Assembly: GCA_964236735.1 (NCBI GenBank)
Contig: CAXSFM010000029.1
Location: forward strand, 1-36,286
Source of the DNA: JAIVJG01 sp964236735
GTDB lineage: Bacteria; Acidobacteriota; Blastocatellia; Pyrinomonadales; Pyrinomonadaceae
Direction of reading: 5' to 3'
Length of the DNA: 36,286 nt
Positions 8,040 to 16,346 of the stretch are shown piece by piece. Both the position numbers and the translations under genes were made by a program. Within the stretch, counting starts at the first letter, position 1; each line of letters starts with the position of its first letter. The notes beneath the pieces are model-generated. The model made no database searches. It had not been told where the DNA came from and worked only from the letters and a program-made list of their open reading frames with translations.

Positions 8040-10781
8040 TTATTCTTTGAACCAGAACTTCGTCTGCGTCGCCCATGAAGTGTTTTTGTAGCGCGTCTTG
8101 AGCAAGGTGAAGGCGCGATACGAGAGCGCGCCGGTTTCTTTGTTCGTGCAGCCGTAGCGCGTGGATTTGACGGCGTAGTGCAGGGCTTCCGGCACGCGCG
8201 CGTCGTCGGGATGGCGCGCGGCATAGTTCAAAACTTCCTGCGTCAGAAAATTCGGCGCGGTGTCGAAGGCGGCGAGACGTTTTAATTCGTCGCGCGCCGC
8301 GTCTCTCTGCGCCGCGCTGAGGAACTGCGGAGCGTCGTCGTTGTTTGGCGTTTTGCCGGTGGTGTCTGTGGCATCTTCTGAAGATTCACCGGCGCGCTCG
8401 GCGGCGGTCGTCGTGCCCTTGAAATCAGCGAGCGCGCACCACCAGTTGTCGCGATAGTTGTCTATGCGCGCGAAGGCGGTGGTGCGCCCGATGCCGTTGT
8501 CCACGTAGGGGCGCAGCCCCGGAAAGCGCAACGCTGTATAGATGACGGCGAAGCGGCGCGCGCTCGCGTCCGGCGCGTTTAAGTAGAGAGCGACTTCCTC
8601 GCTCAACTCCGGCGCGAGTTCGCGCGCGAGCATGGCGAGTTCGCGTCCCGTCGTGAACTCGTCGAGCATCCCTGCGCGCACCCACGCGGCGAGCGCGATG
8701 TCGCGACGCAAGTAAGCGGGCAGGCGTCCGTTGTGCGCGGCCTGCACAGAGACTGCGAGCGGAAATTGCGTATTGAGGAACGTGGCGGTTTCGTCGTCGA
8801 AAGCGTACCGCTCGCCGCGCACGAAGGAAGTTTCGCGACCGTCTCTCTCCGCATCGGGCTGTGACCAGCTTTCGTCGAGCGCGGTGGCGGGCGTCTGCGT
8901 GTAATCGTATTCAACTTCGGCGGGTTTGCGCGCCGCGTCGCGCAGATACTCATCGAGGTCGCGTGCCGTGCGCGCGCGCAATCCCAGAAACAAATTGCGC
9001 GCCGAGAGTGTTAAAGCGGACGGCTTATTGTTGCCCGTCGTCGCGCCATCGAGAATTTCGTCGAGACGGCGACGCGCATCAGCACGCTTCGACGCCTCGC
9101 CCGATTCGATCAAGAGACGCAGAGCATGGTAAGCGGCGGTCAAAAAAGCAGGCGAGGTGCGCGGCAGCGCGAAGGCTTCATTCACGAGCGCATCACGTTC
9201 CGCATCCGCGCGCTTCGTTTTTGACAGCGCGGCGATGAGCCACGCGGGCGTGTGTGTCGCACGCCAACGGGCGACGGCATGCTCGCGTGCGGGCGCGTCG
9301 TTGGTCTGAAAGGTCAGAGTCCAGTCGGTCACATCACCCGCGCCGCCTTCGGGACGCAACTCGGAGGGGATGTCCGCAGACTTGCGCGCGCGCAACTCCT
9401 GCGCCGTCGCTGTCTCTTCGTGCAGAAACTTGTCGAGCAGGAAAGTGTAGTCGTAAAGAGATTGCTGGAGGTCTGCGTGCGCTCCTTCGTGCGGCTCTAA
9501 GACTTCGCGTTCAAGTTCGCGCAGGCGCGCGAGCGGTTCGAGTTTGAAGCGCGCGAAGTTGAGCAGCCGAGTCGCCGCCGGATGCACTTCGCGTAAGTTG
9601 TCGTCAGCGAGGATGCGTTTCAATTCGTCTGCGGCTTCGCTCAGACGCTCTTGGTCGAAGGGCGGCTCCTCTTCTTCTTTCTGCGCGTTTTCTGCGGGAG
9701 AGACGTTCGTGTTGCTCGCGTTCGCCGACGAATTGGCGTTCGCGTTGTTGACGCTCGCGGCGTTCGAGTTGGCGTTGGCGTTGGTGTTCGCCGCACCGCT
9801 GCCTGCGCCTTCACCGGCTGAAGCGGCAGGCTTCGCGCGCACTTCGAGCGTCGCCTGACGCAGGAGCGTGCGCGCGACGAGCAGTGCGCCGAGCGCGCGC
9901 CATGGCGAGCCTGCGTCGCGTGCGACGAGACGGAAACGCTCGCGCGCTTCGTCATAACGGCTATCATAGAAAAGCGCGGCGGCGATTTGATAGGCGCGGT
10001 CACGTCTCAGCGTCTCGTCCGCGACGGCGAGTTTTTCATCTGGAAGCTGCGGAGTTATTTGTTGCGCCTGATAGATATTCGACGAGCAGTATGAGAAGAC
10101 GCGATCCTGCGCCGTCACCCAATCACGGACGGCAGGGCTTGACGCGCCGTAGTGTCTGACGCGCTCGTCGAGCGTGCGCGTGGCGGTGCGGATGCCGTCG
10201 GTCGCGCAGTTGAGATAATAGTTGTAGCCGTTTTTATTCCGCGCGTAGAGGCTGGCGAGTTCCGTCTTCTCGCTCGCGCCGCCCGGCAGCGCCCGCGCGC
10301 GCGCGTCACGCCACGCGCTGATTACGGTGCGGTCGCTCAACTGGTCATCTTCATTGGTTTCCTGCTTAGGTCGTTTCTTCTGTCGCTCGCGATATTCGGC
10401 GTCCCAGGGCGTATCTTTCAATCCGAGCCGGTCGCTCCACAAAGCGAAGAGCGCGGCCTGCGTCTTCGTATCCGGCGCGATGCCTTCGAGCACGCGATAA
10501 GCGGCGACGAGATACGAGCGCGCGTAGGTTGATTGCAAGACGCCGATGCGCCCGCGCGCGAAATCATCGAGCGGAAATTCCGGACGCGGCTCTGACACGA
10601 AGAGCGCGTTGAGAAAATCCGGCCCGCACGCTTCGGCTCGTCGCGGCAAGAGAAGATGCGGCAATAACAGCACGACACATGCGAGCAACACAGACGCGCG
10701 CGTCCTCTGGCAAACGCGGCGGCGGAGGGGGCGACGGCTGTTGCGCGTTGAAGATGGAAAAGAAAAAGTGTGTGCGTTCAT
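8040..10781 (-). CDS. Large secreted helical-repeat protein of unknown function
   Basis: The product is 913 residues. A basic N-terminus and a hydrophobic segment (about 28-47) ending near A-E-A-C-G-P form a signal peptide, so the protein is probably periplasmic or surface-exposed. The rest is mostly helical. A TPR-like stretch near residues 265-310 contains A-L-F-Y-D-S-R-Y-D-E-A-R-E-R-F, and the C-terminus has a similar repeat ending in W-F-K-E. A low-complexity Asn/Ala/Ser linker at about 330-365 splits it into two parts. It starts 49 bases after the DUF3142 gene, with GGAG 8 bases upstream of the ATG, and is the last gene of the EF-G2 operon. Such proteins often act as scaffolds, but no partner or enzyme activity can be named. 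Confidence 0.85.
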   Translation of the reverse strand: MNAHTFSFPSSTRNSRRPLRRRVCQRTRASVLLACVVLLLPHLLLPRRAEACGPDFLNALFVSEPRPEFPLDDFARGRIGVLQSTYARSYLVAAYRVLEGIAPDTKTQAALFALWSDRLGLKDTPWDAEYRERQKKRPKQETNEDDQLSDRTVISAWRDARARALPGGASEKTELASLYARNKNGYNYYLNCATDGIRTATRTLDERVRHYGASSPAVRDWVTAQDRVFSYCSSNIYQAQQITPQLPDEKLAVADETLRRDRAYQIAAALFYDSRYDEARERFRLVARDAGSPWRALGALLVARTLLRQATLEVRAKPAASAGEGAGSGAANTNANANSNAASVNNANANSSANASNTNVSPAENAQKEEEEPPFDQERLSEAADELKRILADDNLREVHPAATRLLNFARFKLEPLARLRELEREVLEPHEGAHADLQQSLYDYTFLLDKFLHEETATAQELRARKSADIPSELRPEGGAGDVTDWTLTFQTNDAPAREHAVARWRATHTPAWLIAALSKTKRADAERDALVNEAFALPRTSPAFLTAAYHALRLLIESGEASKRADARRRLDEILDGATTGNNKPSALTLSARNLFLGLRARTARDLDEYLRDAARKPAEVEYDYTQTPATALDESWSQPDAERDGRETSFVRGERYAFDDETATFLNTQFPLAVSVQAAHNGRLPAYLRRDIALAAWVRAGMLDEFTTGRELAMLARELAPELSEEVALYLNAPDASARRFAVIYTALRFPGLRPYVDNGIGRTTAFARIDNYRDNWWCALADFKGTTTAAERAGESSEDATDTTGKTPNNDDAPQFLSAAQRDAARDELKRLAAFDTAPNFLTQEVLNYAARHPDDARVPEALHYAVKSTRYGCTNKETGALSYRAFTLLKTRYKNTSWATQTKFWFKE
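9703..9795 (-). repeat. Low-complexity Asn/Ala codon repeat inside the helical-repeat gene
   Basis: Short in-frame repetitions of GCGTTG, GCGTTC and similar words on the plus strand encode alternating Asn, Ala and Ser on the minus strand. They form a flexible linker between the two helical parts of the large secreted protein. Such stretches change length easily by slippage. Confidence 0.75.
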
Positions 10782-10830
10782 GGCTCAAACTCCGTTCAAG
10801 ATTTCAAAGATTTCTATGGAATGGCTTCAA

Positions 10831-11649
10831 TCAATTTTCGTGCAAGGCTTTTTCGACGGACTCGCGCGTCCATGCTTTACCGTTGAAAACATAGCGTCGT
10901 CGCTGGTCGAGAAACGCGGGGAGCGAGACCTCCTCATCAACCGCCACGCCGTAACTGTGCAGGCAGCGCGCCGACGAAAAATCCCGCCCGTCGCCGAGAC
11001 GCGCGACCACTGCATTCGTGTCCGCGCCCATGCGGAACAACATCGGCACGGCCTCGTCCACCGGCAAACCGGCAAGCCAACTGCTGTCGCCCGCGCACCA
11101 TGACGCGAGCGCGGTCATCGTCAACAACTTGTCCGGCGGCAGCGCGCGGCGCAGGTCTGTCAGCAGCGCGCGATAAAATTCACGCTCGGAGCCGCGCGCG
11201 TCAAAATCCAACTGCACGCCGCGCACCTGCGGCAAGTTTTGCAGCGCGACGATTTCATTGACGAGCCGCGCGCGTTGCGCTTCATCATAAACGGGCGCGT
11301 CGGCGACGTCGCGCCGGTCGGGTTCGAGACGCACGACGGCCAGCAGTTGTGTGGCGTGTGGAACTTCGAGCGGTTGCAGGCGCGGGGCGACGTTGACATT
11401 CACGCCGCGCAGTCGAATGGTCGCGGCGAGATACGCGACGCCCGTCGTGCGCGCGTCGAGAAAGTTGAGCCGCGCCGGTTGCTCCCACGCCCAGAGCATG
11501 ACGTGCGGAAGCTCCGGCGCGGCGCGCGCAGTGTCGAACTCGACTCGTGGCTGCGTCCGGCAATTCGCGCAAATCATCGCCAGCGACACGCAGACATAGA
11601 CGCACCTGCGACGGCGTGCATTCATCTGTCCGGCGAGGGACGCATTCAT
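10831..11649 (-). CDS. DUF3142 domain protein, probably exported
   Basis: The protein has 272 residues. After an Arg-rich start, a hydrophobic segment at about residues 17-27 (V-Y-V-C-V-S-L-A-M-I-C) acts as a signal peptide or anchor; it lacks a standard lipobox. The remainder fits DUF3142, which looks like a TIM-barrel glycoside-hydrolase-like fold: it has the V-x-G-V-Q-L-D-F-D-A strand and a later M-T-A-L-A-S-W-C strand. No activity has been proved for the family as far as I know. The ATG at 11649 overlaps the stop codon of the upstream Uma2 gene (ATGA arrangement). An in-frame extension to 11799 is a shadow of the Uma2 gene and is not used. Its partner downstream is the large secreted protein. 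Confidence 0.82.
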   Translation of the reverse strand: MNASLAGQMNARRRRCVYVCVSLAMICANCRTQPRVEFDTARAAPELPHVMLWAWEQPARLNFLDARTTGVAYLAATIRLRGVNVNVAPRLQPLEVPHATQLLAVVRLEPDRRDVADAPVYDEAQRARLVNEIVALQNLPQVRGVQLDFDARGSEREFYRALLTDLRRALPPDKLLTMTALASWCAGDSSWLAGLPVDEAVPMLFRMGADTNAVVARLGDGRDFSSARCLHSYGVAVDEEVSLPAFLDQRRRYVFNGKAWTRESVEKALHEN

Positions 11650-12206
11650 CCGACGAGTTGCGCGACGCCGATTGATAAATTTGAGATTGAGACGGACTGC
11701 GCTACCTCGTCGCGCCCGACGTGTTTGATGTTTTGATACGCGCCGTTCGATGGGTCGGAATAAATCTCGACGCGCGAGTCGGGCAAGTTGACGAGCCACG
11801 CCTCCGGGATATTCGCACGCGCGTAGAGCGGCATTTTGACAGTGCGATCCGTCTCGACGGTCGAGTCGGCGACTTCGATGACGAGGAGGACATCAGCGGG
11901 CGTCGGGTGCGCGTGGCGGTAGAAGTCGTCGCGCCAGCGGACGACGGCCACGTCAGGCTGCGGCTCGGAGTAGTCGTCGAGACGAATCGGATTCTGGATG
12001 CGGACGATGAAACGTCTTTGCGCGTACTCGCTGAGAATGAGTGCGAGCGCATCAACGCACGCGGCATGAGGGCTGCCGATGGGTGACATTTCGTAAATCT
12101 CTCCTTCGATGAGTTCGAGGCGCGCGCCCGGAGCGAGGATTCCGGCTTCTCCCATGCGCTCGTACTCGTCGGCACTAATCCAACGCTTCGCCAACTGACG
12201 CGACAT
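11646..12206 (-). CDS. Uma2 family (DUF820) nuclease-fold protein, copy B
   Basis: The 186-residue protein has the same PD-(D/E)xK-type landmarks as copy A at 7415-7975, including Q-P-D-V-A-V-V and L-V-I-E-V-A-D-S-T. DNA for residues about 74-152 is almost identical between the copies, and so is the stretch around residues 13-40. Residues 49-72 and the C-terminal 35 are clearly different. This mosaic suggests gene conversion or recent duplication followed by local divergence. The gene lies only 5 bases after the EF-G2 stop codon, its ribosome-binding site (GAGGAGG) lies inside the EF-G2 coding end, and its own stop overlaps the next gene's start. It is therefore a true middle member of an operon. 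Confidence 0.9.
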   Translation of the reverse strand: MSRQLAKRWISADEYERMGEAGILAPGARLELIEGEIYEMSPIGSPHAACVDALALILSEYAQRRFIVRIQNPIRLDDYSEPQPDVAVVRWRDDFYRHAHPTPADVLLVIEVADSTVETDRTVKMPLYARANIPEAWLVNLPDSRVEIYSDPSNGAYQNIKHVGRDEVAQSVSISNLSIGVAQLVG

Positions 12207-12211
12207 TGTTT

Positions 12212-14320
12212 TTACTCTTCCTCCTCGGCACGGATGCGGCCTTCGGCGCGCGCCTGCTCGACGATCTTCTGCGCGATCTGGCCGGGCACGGGATCGTAGT
12301 GCGAGAACTCCATGTGGAAGGAGCCGCGCGCCGCCGTGATCGAGTTGAGTTTGGATTGATAGTCGAGCATCTCGGACATCGGAGCCTGCGCTTTGATGAC
12401 TTGATTCTTGCCGCGCATCTCCATCCCCTGCACGCGCCCGCGACGCGAGTTGAGGTCGCCCATGATGTCACCGCTGCATTCGACGGGCGCGACGACTTCG
12501 ATGTGCATCAGAGGCTCTAAGAGCGTCGGCTTGACCTTCTCGATGGCGTTGCGGAAAGCCTTGCGACCGGCGGCGCGGAAAGAGTGTTCGTCCGAGTCAA
12601 CCGGATGAAACGAGCCGTCAATGAGCGTGGCCTTGAAGTCAACGAGTTGGTAGCCGGCAATCGCGCCGCCGGACGCCGCCTCGACAATACCTTTCTCGAT
12701 GGCGGGACGAAATTGCTGCGGAACCGAGCCGCCGAAAATTTTGTCCTCGAAGACGAAGCCGCTGCCGGGCGGCAGTGGCTCGAAGACGACTTTGCAATCG
12801 CCGAATTGCCCGCGCCCGCCGGTCTGTTTCTTGTGTCGTCCCTGCACCTCGGCGCGCTGCGTGATCGTCTCCTTGTATGGAACCTTCGGAGGATGCAAGG
12901 CGACTTCGACGTGGTAACGATTCTTCAACTTCTCGACGACCGTCTCGATGTGTAGTTGGCCGGAGCCGGAGAGGATGAACTCTTTCGTCTGCGCGTCGCG
13001 CGTGAAATGCAGGCTGGGGTCTTCTTCGAGAATCTTATGGAGCGCGACGGAAATCTTCTCTTCGTCCTGACGCGACTTCGGCTCGATGGCGAAGGCGATG
13101 GCGGCCTCCGGGTATTCGAGGCTGTTGTAGAAGATGGGCGCGGCTTTGTCCGCGAGCGTGTCGCCGGTCTGCGTCTCTTTCAACTTCACGCAGGCGATGA
13201 TGTCGCCCGCGTTGGCCTCGTCAACTTTGTCGAGTTGCTTGCCCTGCATCGAGTGGAGCGCGCCGAGACGTTCAACTACGCCGCGCGTCGTGTTCTGCAC
13301 CGTCGCGTCGTGCTTGATGTGGCCGCTGATGACTTTCATCACGTTGATGCGACCGGCGAAAGGGTCTGCGATGGTGCGGAACACATAGGCCGAGAAAGGC
13401 TCTTCCGCGTGATAGCCGCGCGTCAGCGGCTCGGCTTCATCGCCATCATCCGCGCTGGCTTTGCCGTGTTCGGCTTCGTGCGCGTCGGGCGCGGGCGCGT
13501 AAGCGACGATGCCATCGAGGACGAGAGACAATCCGACGAGCGTGTTGGCAGAGACGGCGAAGACCGGGCACAGGCGACTCGCGGCGATGGCCTTGCCGAT
13601 GTTCGGGATGATGTCCTCTTCAGGGAGCGTGCCTTGCTCGAAATATTTTTCCATCAAGGCGTCGTCGGATTCGGCGATCACTTCGATGAGACGCTCGCGC
13701 TCTTTGTCCGCCACTTCGCGCCCCGCTGTGGGAATGTCAATCTCCTTCGCCTTGCCGTTGGCGTCGAACTCGTAAGCCTTCATGTGGACGATGTCCACGA
13801 CGCCGCGAAAGTTCGCTTCCTGTCCGATGGGCAGAGTAAAGGGCACGATGGCGCGGCTAAAAGTGTGGCGCGCGCTGTCGAGCGCCGCGCCGAAATCCGC
13901 GCGCTCCTTGTCGAGCTTGTTGATGACCATCATGCGCGGGACGATGAACTCGTTGGCGTAGGCCCAGGTCTTTTCCGTCTGCACTTCGACGCCGTTAACG
14001 CCGTCCACGACGACGAGCGCGCAGTCCGCGACGCGCAAGGCGGGACGTGCGTGCGTGACGAAGGCAGCGTAGCCGGGCGTGTCTATGAAGTTGATTTTAT
14101 GGTCTTGCCACTCGCCGTGCGCGAGCGCGGTGTTGAGCGAGACTTTGCGCGCGATGGCATCGTCTTCGTAATCGGTGACAGTCGTGCCTTCTTCGACTTT
14201 GCCCCAGCGCGAAGTCGCGCCTGCGATGTGGAGCAGGGAACTGATGAGTTGGGTTTTGCCGGAGTCGCCGTGCCCGACGACGGCGAGGTTGCGAATCGAA
14301 TTAGTTGGATAGACTTTCAT
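12212..14320 (-). CDS. fusA2: Elongation factor G-like GTPase (EF-G2 type)
   Basis: The product is 702 residues with the full EF-G domain plan. GTPase motifs are G-H-G-D-S-G-K-T (16-23), the switch-I region G-T-T-V-T-D-Y (about 45-51), D-T-P-G (80-83) and N-K-L-D (134-137); domains II to V follow. The first motif departs from the A-H-I-D-A-G-K-T of canonical EF-G and fits the EF-G2-like group. Members of that group bind ribosomes but are usually dispensable or used in special conditions. The open frame extends to 14485, but residues before M-K-V-Y-P-T are not family sequence, so the ATG at 14320 is chosen although it has no strong ribosome-binding site. It is the first gene of the operon with Uma2 copy B, DUF3142 and the secreted repeat protein. 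No ribosomal-protein genes are nearby. Confidence 0.92.
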   Translation of the reverse strand: MKVYPTNSIRNLAVVGHGDSGKTQLISSLLHIAGATSRWGKVEEGTTVTDYEDDAIARKVSLNTALAHGEWQDHKINFIDTPGYAAFVTHARPALRVADCALVVVDGVNGVEVQTEKTWAYANEFIVPRMMVINKLDKERADFGAALDSARHTFSRAIVPFTLPIGQEANFRGVVDIVHMKAYEFDANGKAKEIDIPTAGREVADKERERLIEVIAESDDALMEKYFEQGTLPEEDIIPNIGKAIAASRLCPVFAVSANTLVGLSLVLDGIVAYAPAPDAHEAEHGKASADDGDEAEPLTRGYHAEEPFSAYVFRTIADPFAGRINVMKVISGHIKHDATVQNTTRGVVERLGALHSMQGKQLDKVDEANAGDIIACVKLKETQTGDTLADKAAPIFYNSLEYPEAAIAFAIEPKSRQDEEKISVALHKILEEDPSLHFTRDAQTKEFILSGSGQLHIETVVEKLKNRYHVEVALHPPKVPYKETITQRAEVQGRHKKQTGGRGQFGDCKVVFEPLPPGSGFVFEDKIFGGSVPQQFRPAIEKGIVEAASGGAIAGYQLVDFKATLIDGSFHPVDSDEHSFRAAGRKAFRNAIEKVKPTLLEPLMHIEVVAPVECSGDIMGDLNSRRGRVQGMEMRGKNQVIKAQAPMSEMLDYQSKLNSITAARGSFHMEFSHYDPVPGQIAQKIVEQARAEGRIRAEEEE

Positions 14321-14464
14321 GGCTGGATGACGAAACTTCCTTTCAAAGAATTTTCGCGGACGAGGCGTTAATGCTGACAGCAGCACGCCGACCGAGTTCA
14401 AGCATGAGCGCGGGATGATAGAACAAAACAGGTTGAGCCAGTAATTTACGCGAGCGGCGAAAGA

Positions 14465-14557
14465 AAGGCAAAAGTAAAAAGGCAAAAGTAAAAAGTGAAC
14501 ACAGGGAGCGCGCCTTCCGTTTTCACCTTTGCCTTTTGCCTTTTTACTTTTGCCTTC
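14465..14557. repeat. Word hairpin A (AAAGGCAAAAGT words)
   Basis: The left arm (14465-14499) is built from repeats of AAGGCAAAAGTAAA, and the right arm (14523-14557) is the imperfect complement. The right arm touches the msrQ stop codon at 14558-14560, so the hairpin could end msrQ transcription. It also sits in the 237-base gap upstream of the EF-G2 gene, the only other structure seen there. Confidence 0.75.
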
Positions 14558-15187
14558 CTACCGCGCCGGCGTCTGCGGCTTGAGCGAAAGCGGCTTCGCT
14601 TTGAGCTTGTTCGAGTAGGCGACGTAGATGCGATAGCCGAGCAGCGCGGCGAGAATCGCGGCGAAGATGAGCGGGCGTCGCGTGTCGGATTTCACCAGCA
14701 GGTAAAAGTGCAGGACGCCGCCGATGGCCGTGAGATAGACGAGTTTGTGCAGCCGCGCCCAACGCTTGCCGCCGAGACGCTTAATCATCCCGTTCGTGGA
14801 AGTGACGGCGAGCGGAACCATCAAAAAGAAACTGACGAGTCCGATGACGATGAAGGGACGACGCGCAACGTCTCCGGCGGCGGCGCGCAAATCGAAGAAC
14901 TTGTCGAACCAGATGTAAGCCGTGAAGTGCAGCAGTCCGTAGAAGAATGCGTAGAGGCCGAGCATCCGTCTAAAGCGGATGAGCCATTGCACGCCCGTCA
15001 GTTTGCGCGCGGGCGTAACGGCCAGAGAGATCATCAGAAAGACGAGCGTCAGCGTCCCCGTCGTGCGCGTGAAAAAGTTGAGCGGGTCTGCGCCCACGCG
15101 CCCGTGCAGCCAGTCCCAACCGAGCAGCGCGAGCGGCACGAGCGCGTTGATGAAAATCGCGACTTTGTAGAATTTGATGTCTTTCAT
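14558..15187 (-). CDS. msrQ: MsrQ, heme-binding membrane subunit of the MsrPQ methionine sulfoxide reductase
   Basis: The protein has 209 residues and about six membrane helices of the ferric-reductase-like fold. Conserved histidines that would bind heme lie in Y-G-L-L-H-F-T-A-Y, A-R-L-H-K-L-V-Y-L and G-V-L-H-F-Y. MsrQ (formerly YedZ) carries electrons from the respiratory chain to MsrP in the periplasm, which then repairs oxidised methionines in envelope proteins. It follows msrP on the same strand, separated only by a hairpin that fills the 83-base gap. That hairpin's arm ends 7 bases before the ATG and no ribosome-binding site is evident, so initiation may depend on the structure or be weak. 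Confidence 0.93.
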   Translation of the reverse strand: MKDIKFYKVAIFINALVPLALLGWDWLHGRVGADPLNFFTRTTGTLTLVFLMISLAVTPARKLTGVQWLIRFRRMLGLYAFFYGLLHFTAYIWFDKFFDLRAAAGDVARRPFIVIGLVSFFLMVPLAVTSTNGMIKRLGGKRWARLHKLVYLTAIGGVLHFYLLVKSDTRRPLIFAAILAALLGYRIYVAYSNKLKAKPLSLKPQTPAR

Positions 15188-15193
15188 AAAAAT

Positions 15194-15270
15194 AATGATG
15201 GGTGCGGAATGATGAGTGATGAATAAAGAAAATGCCTTTGTCTTTCATTCATCATTCCGCATTCATCATT
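15194..15270. repeat. Word hairpin B (ATGATGAATG words)
   Basis: Left arm 15194-15218 and right arm 15246-15270 are complementary at about 22 of 25 positions and built from ATGATG/ATGAATG words around a GCGGA core. The right arm abuts the msrP stop codon and the left arm lies 7 bases from the msrQ start, so the hairpin fills the msrP-msrQ gap. It shares ATCATTCCGCATTCATCATT with hairpin C at 21514-21533. Confidence 0.8.
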
Positions 15271-16245
15271 TCAAAAGTAGTAGTTCAAATCCATCCCGGC
15301 GTAGAGTTGCGCGACTTGCTCGCCGTAGCCGTTGAACTTTTCGGTCTTGCGCTTGCCGTATTCGCCGATGCGCCGCTCGGACGTTTGATCGCGGAGACGA
15401 TGCGCGAACTCTGGGTTGACGTTCGAGTAAAAACCGTAGAGCGTCGGCTCCGTGAGATTCCACGTCATCGGTGGTTGACGCTCGACGAGACGAATTTTGA
15501 CGACGGACTTGATGCTCTTGTAGCCGTACTTCCACGGCAGCACGAGACGCAGCGGCGCGCCGTTTTGCGGCATCAGTGGCTCGCCGTAGATGCCGCTTGC
15601 GAGCGTCGCCAGCGGGTGCATCGCCTCGTCGAGTCGCAAGCCTTCGACGTAAGGCCAGTCGAGCGCGTCCGTCAGAGGGATGTTGCGTTTCTTGTCGTTG
15701 ACCGTCTCGAAGGCGACGTAGTGCGCGTTTGATTGCGGGTCGGCGCGCTTCAAAATTTCCGCGAGCGAGAAGCCGAGCCACGGGATAACCATTGACCAGC
15801 CCTCGACGCAGCGATGCCGGTAGATGCGATCTTCCTGCGGCGCGAGCGCGAGCAGTTCGTCGAGATCATAAGTCTTCGGGTTGTTGACCAAACCTTCGAC
15901 TGAAATCGTCCACGGGCGCGTGACGAAACTCTGGCTGCGGCGCGCGACGGAATACTTGTCGGTCGCGAACTCGTAGAAATTGTTGTAGTGCGTGATGTCT
16001 TGATAGGAAGTCGCTTCTTCGTCGGGCAGTCCCCACTGTTTCGGCGCGGCCTGCGAGCCGGGCGCGACTCTGCCCGTCGGCGTCGGCAGCACGGGTTCGG
16101 GCGCGAGAAATTCGCGATAGAGAAAGCCCGTCGCCACGACGGAGCCGGCGAGCGCGGCGGCATTGATGAACTGTCGCCGGTTGAGATAAGTCTTCTTATC
16201 CGTAATCTCGCTGCTCTTGATGTCGTCTGGTTTCTTGATGAGCAT
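15271..16245 (-). CDS. msrP: MsrP, Tat-exported molybdopterin methionine sulfoxide reductase subunit
   Basis: The 324-residue protein starts with a twin-arginine signal (N-R-R-Q-F-I near residues 22-27) followed by a hydrophobic helix, so it is exported folded with its cofactor. The sulfite-oxidase fold contains C146 in R-H-R-C-V-E-G-W, the residue that binds molybdenum. Other typical segments are G-E-P-L-M-P-Q-N-G-A-P-L-R-L and the W-K-Y-G-Y-K-S-I-K strand. MsrP reduces both stereoisomers of methionine sulfoxide in periplasmic proteins using electrons from MsrQ, encoded just downstream. The length matches the family. A second molybdoenzyme gene of the same fold lies just upstream. Confidence 0.95.
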   Translation of the reverse strand: MLIKKPDDIKSSEITDKKTYLNRRQFINAAALAGSVVATGFLYREFLAPEPVLPTPTGRVAPGSQAAPKQWGLPDEEATSYQDITHYNNFYEFATDKYSVARRSQSFVTRPWTISVEGLVNNPKTYDLDELLALAPQEDRIYRHRCVEGWSMVIPWLGFSLAEILKRADPQSNAHYVAFETVNDKKRNIPLTDALDWPYVEGLRLDEAMHPLATLASGIYGEPLMPQNGAPLRLVLPWKYGYKSIKSVVKIRLVERQPPMTWNLTEPTLYGFYSNVNPEFAHRLRDQTSERRIGEYGKRKTEKFNGYGEQVAQLYAGMDLNYYF

Positions 16246-16313
16246 AAAACTTGCGCGTCCCGTTCAATTGTAGTTCTTGGCGCTTGGATACGACTATGTC
16301 TTGAAAGTCATCC

Positions 16314-16341
16314 TGTCAGCACCGCCTGCGGCACTGACAGG
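16314..16341. repeat. REP-like hairpin, short form 1
   Basis: A 28-base palindrome with arms CTGTCAGCACCGC and GCGGCACTGACAG around a 2-base centre. It lies 6 bases past the stop of the molybdoenzyme gene and may work as its terminator. Its ends match the hairpin at 25212-25237 and the ends of the 72-base palindrome at 26948-27019, so it belongs to a repeat family. Confidence 0.75.
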
Positions 16342-16346
16342 GATTT

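Noticed and set aside
12956..14371. A 471-codon open frame on the plus strand opposite the EF-G2 gene
   Set aside because: It lies fully antisense to a well-supported GTPase gene and arises from its strong third-position GC bias. The translation is rich in Arg, Val and Asp with no recognisable domain.
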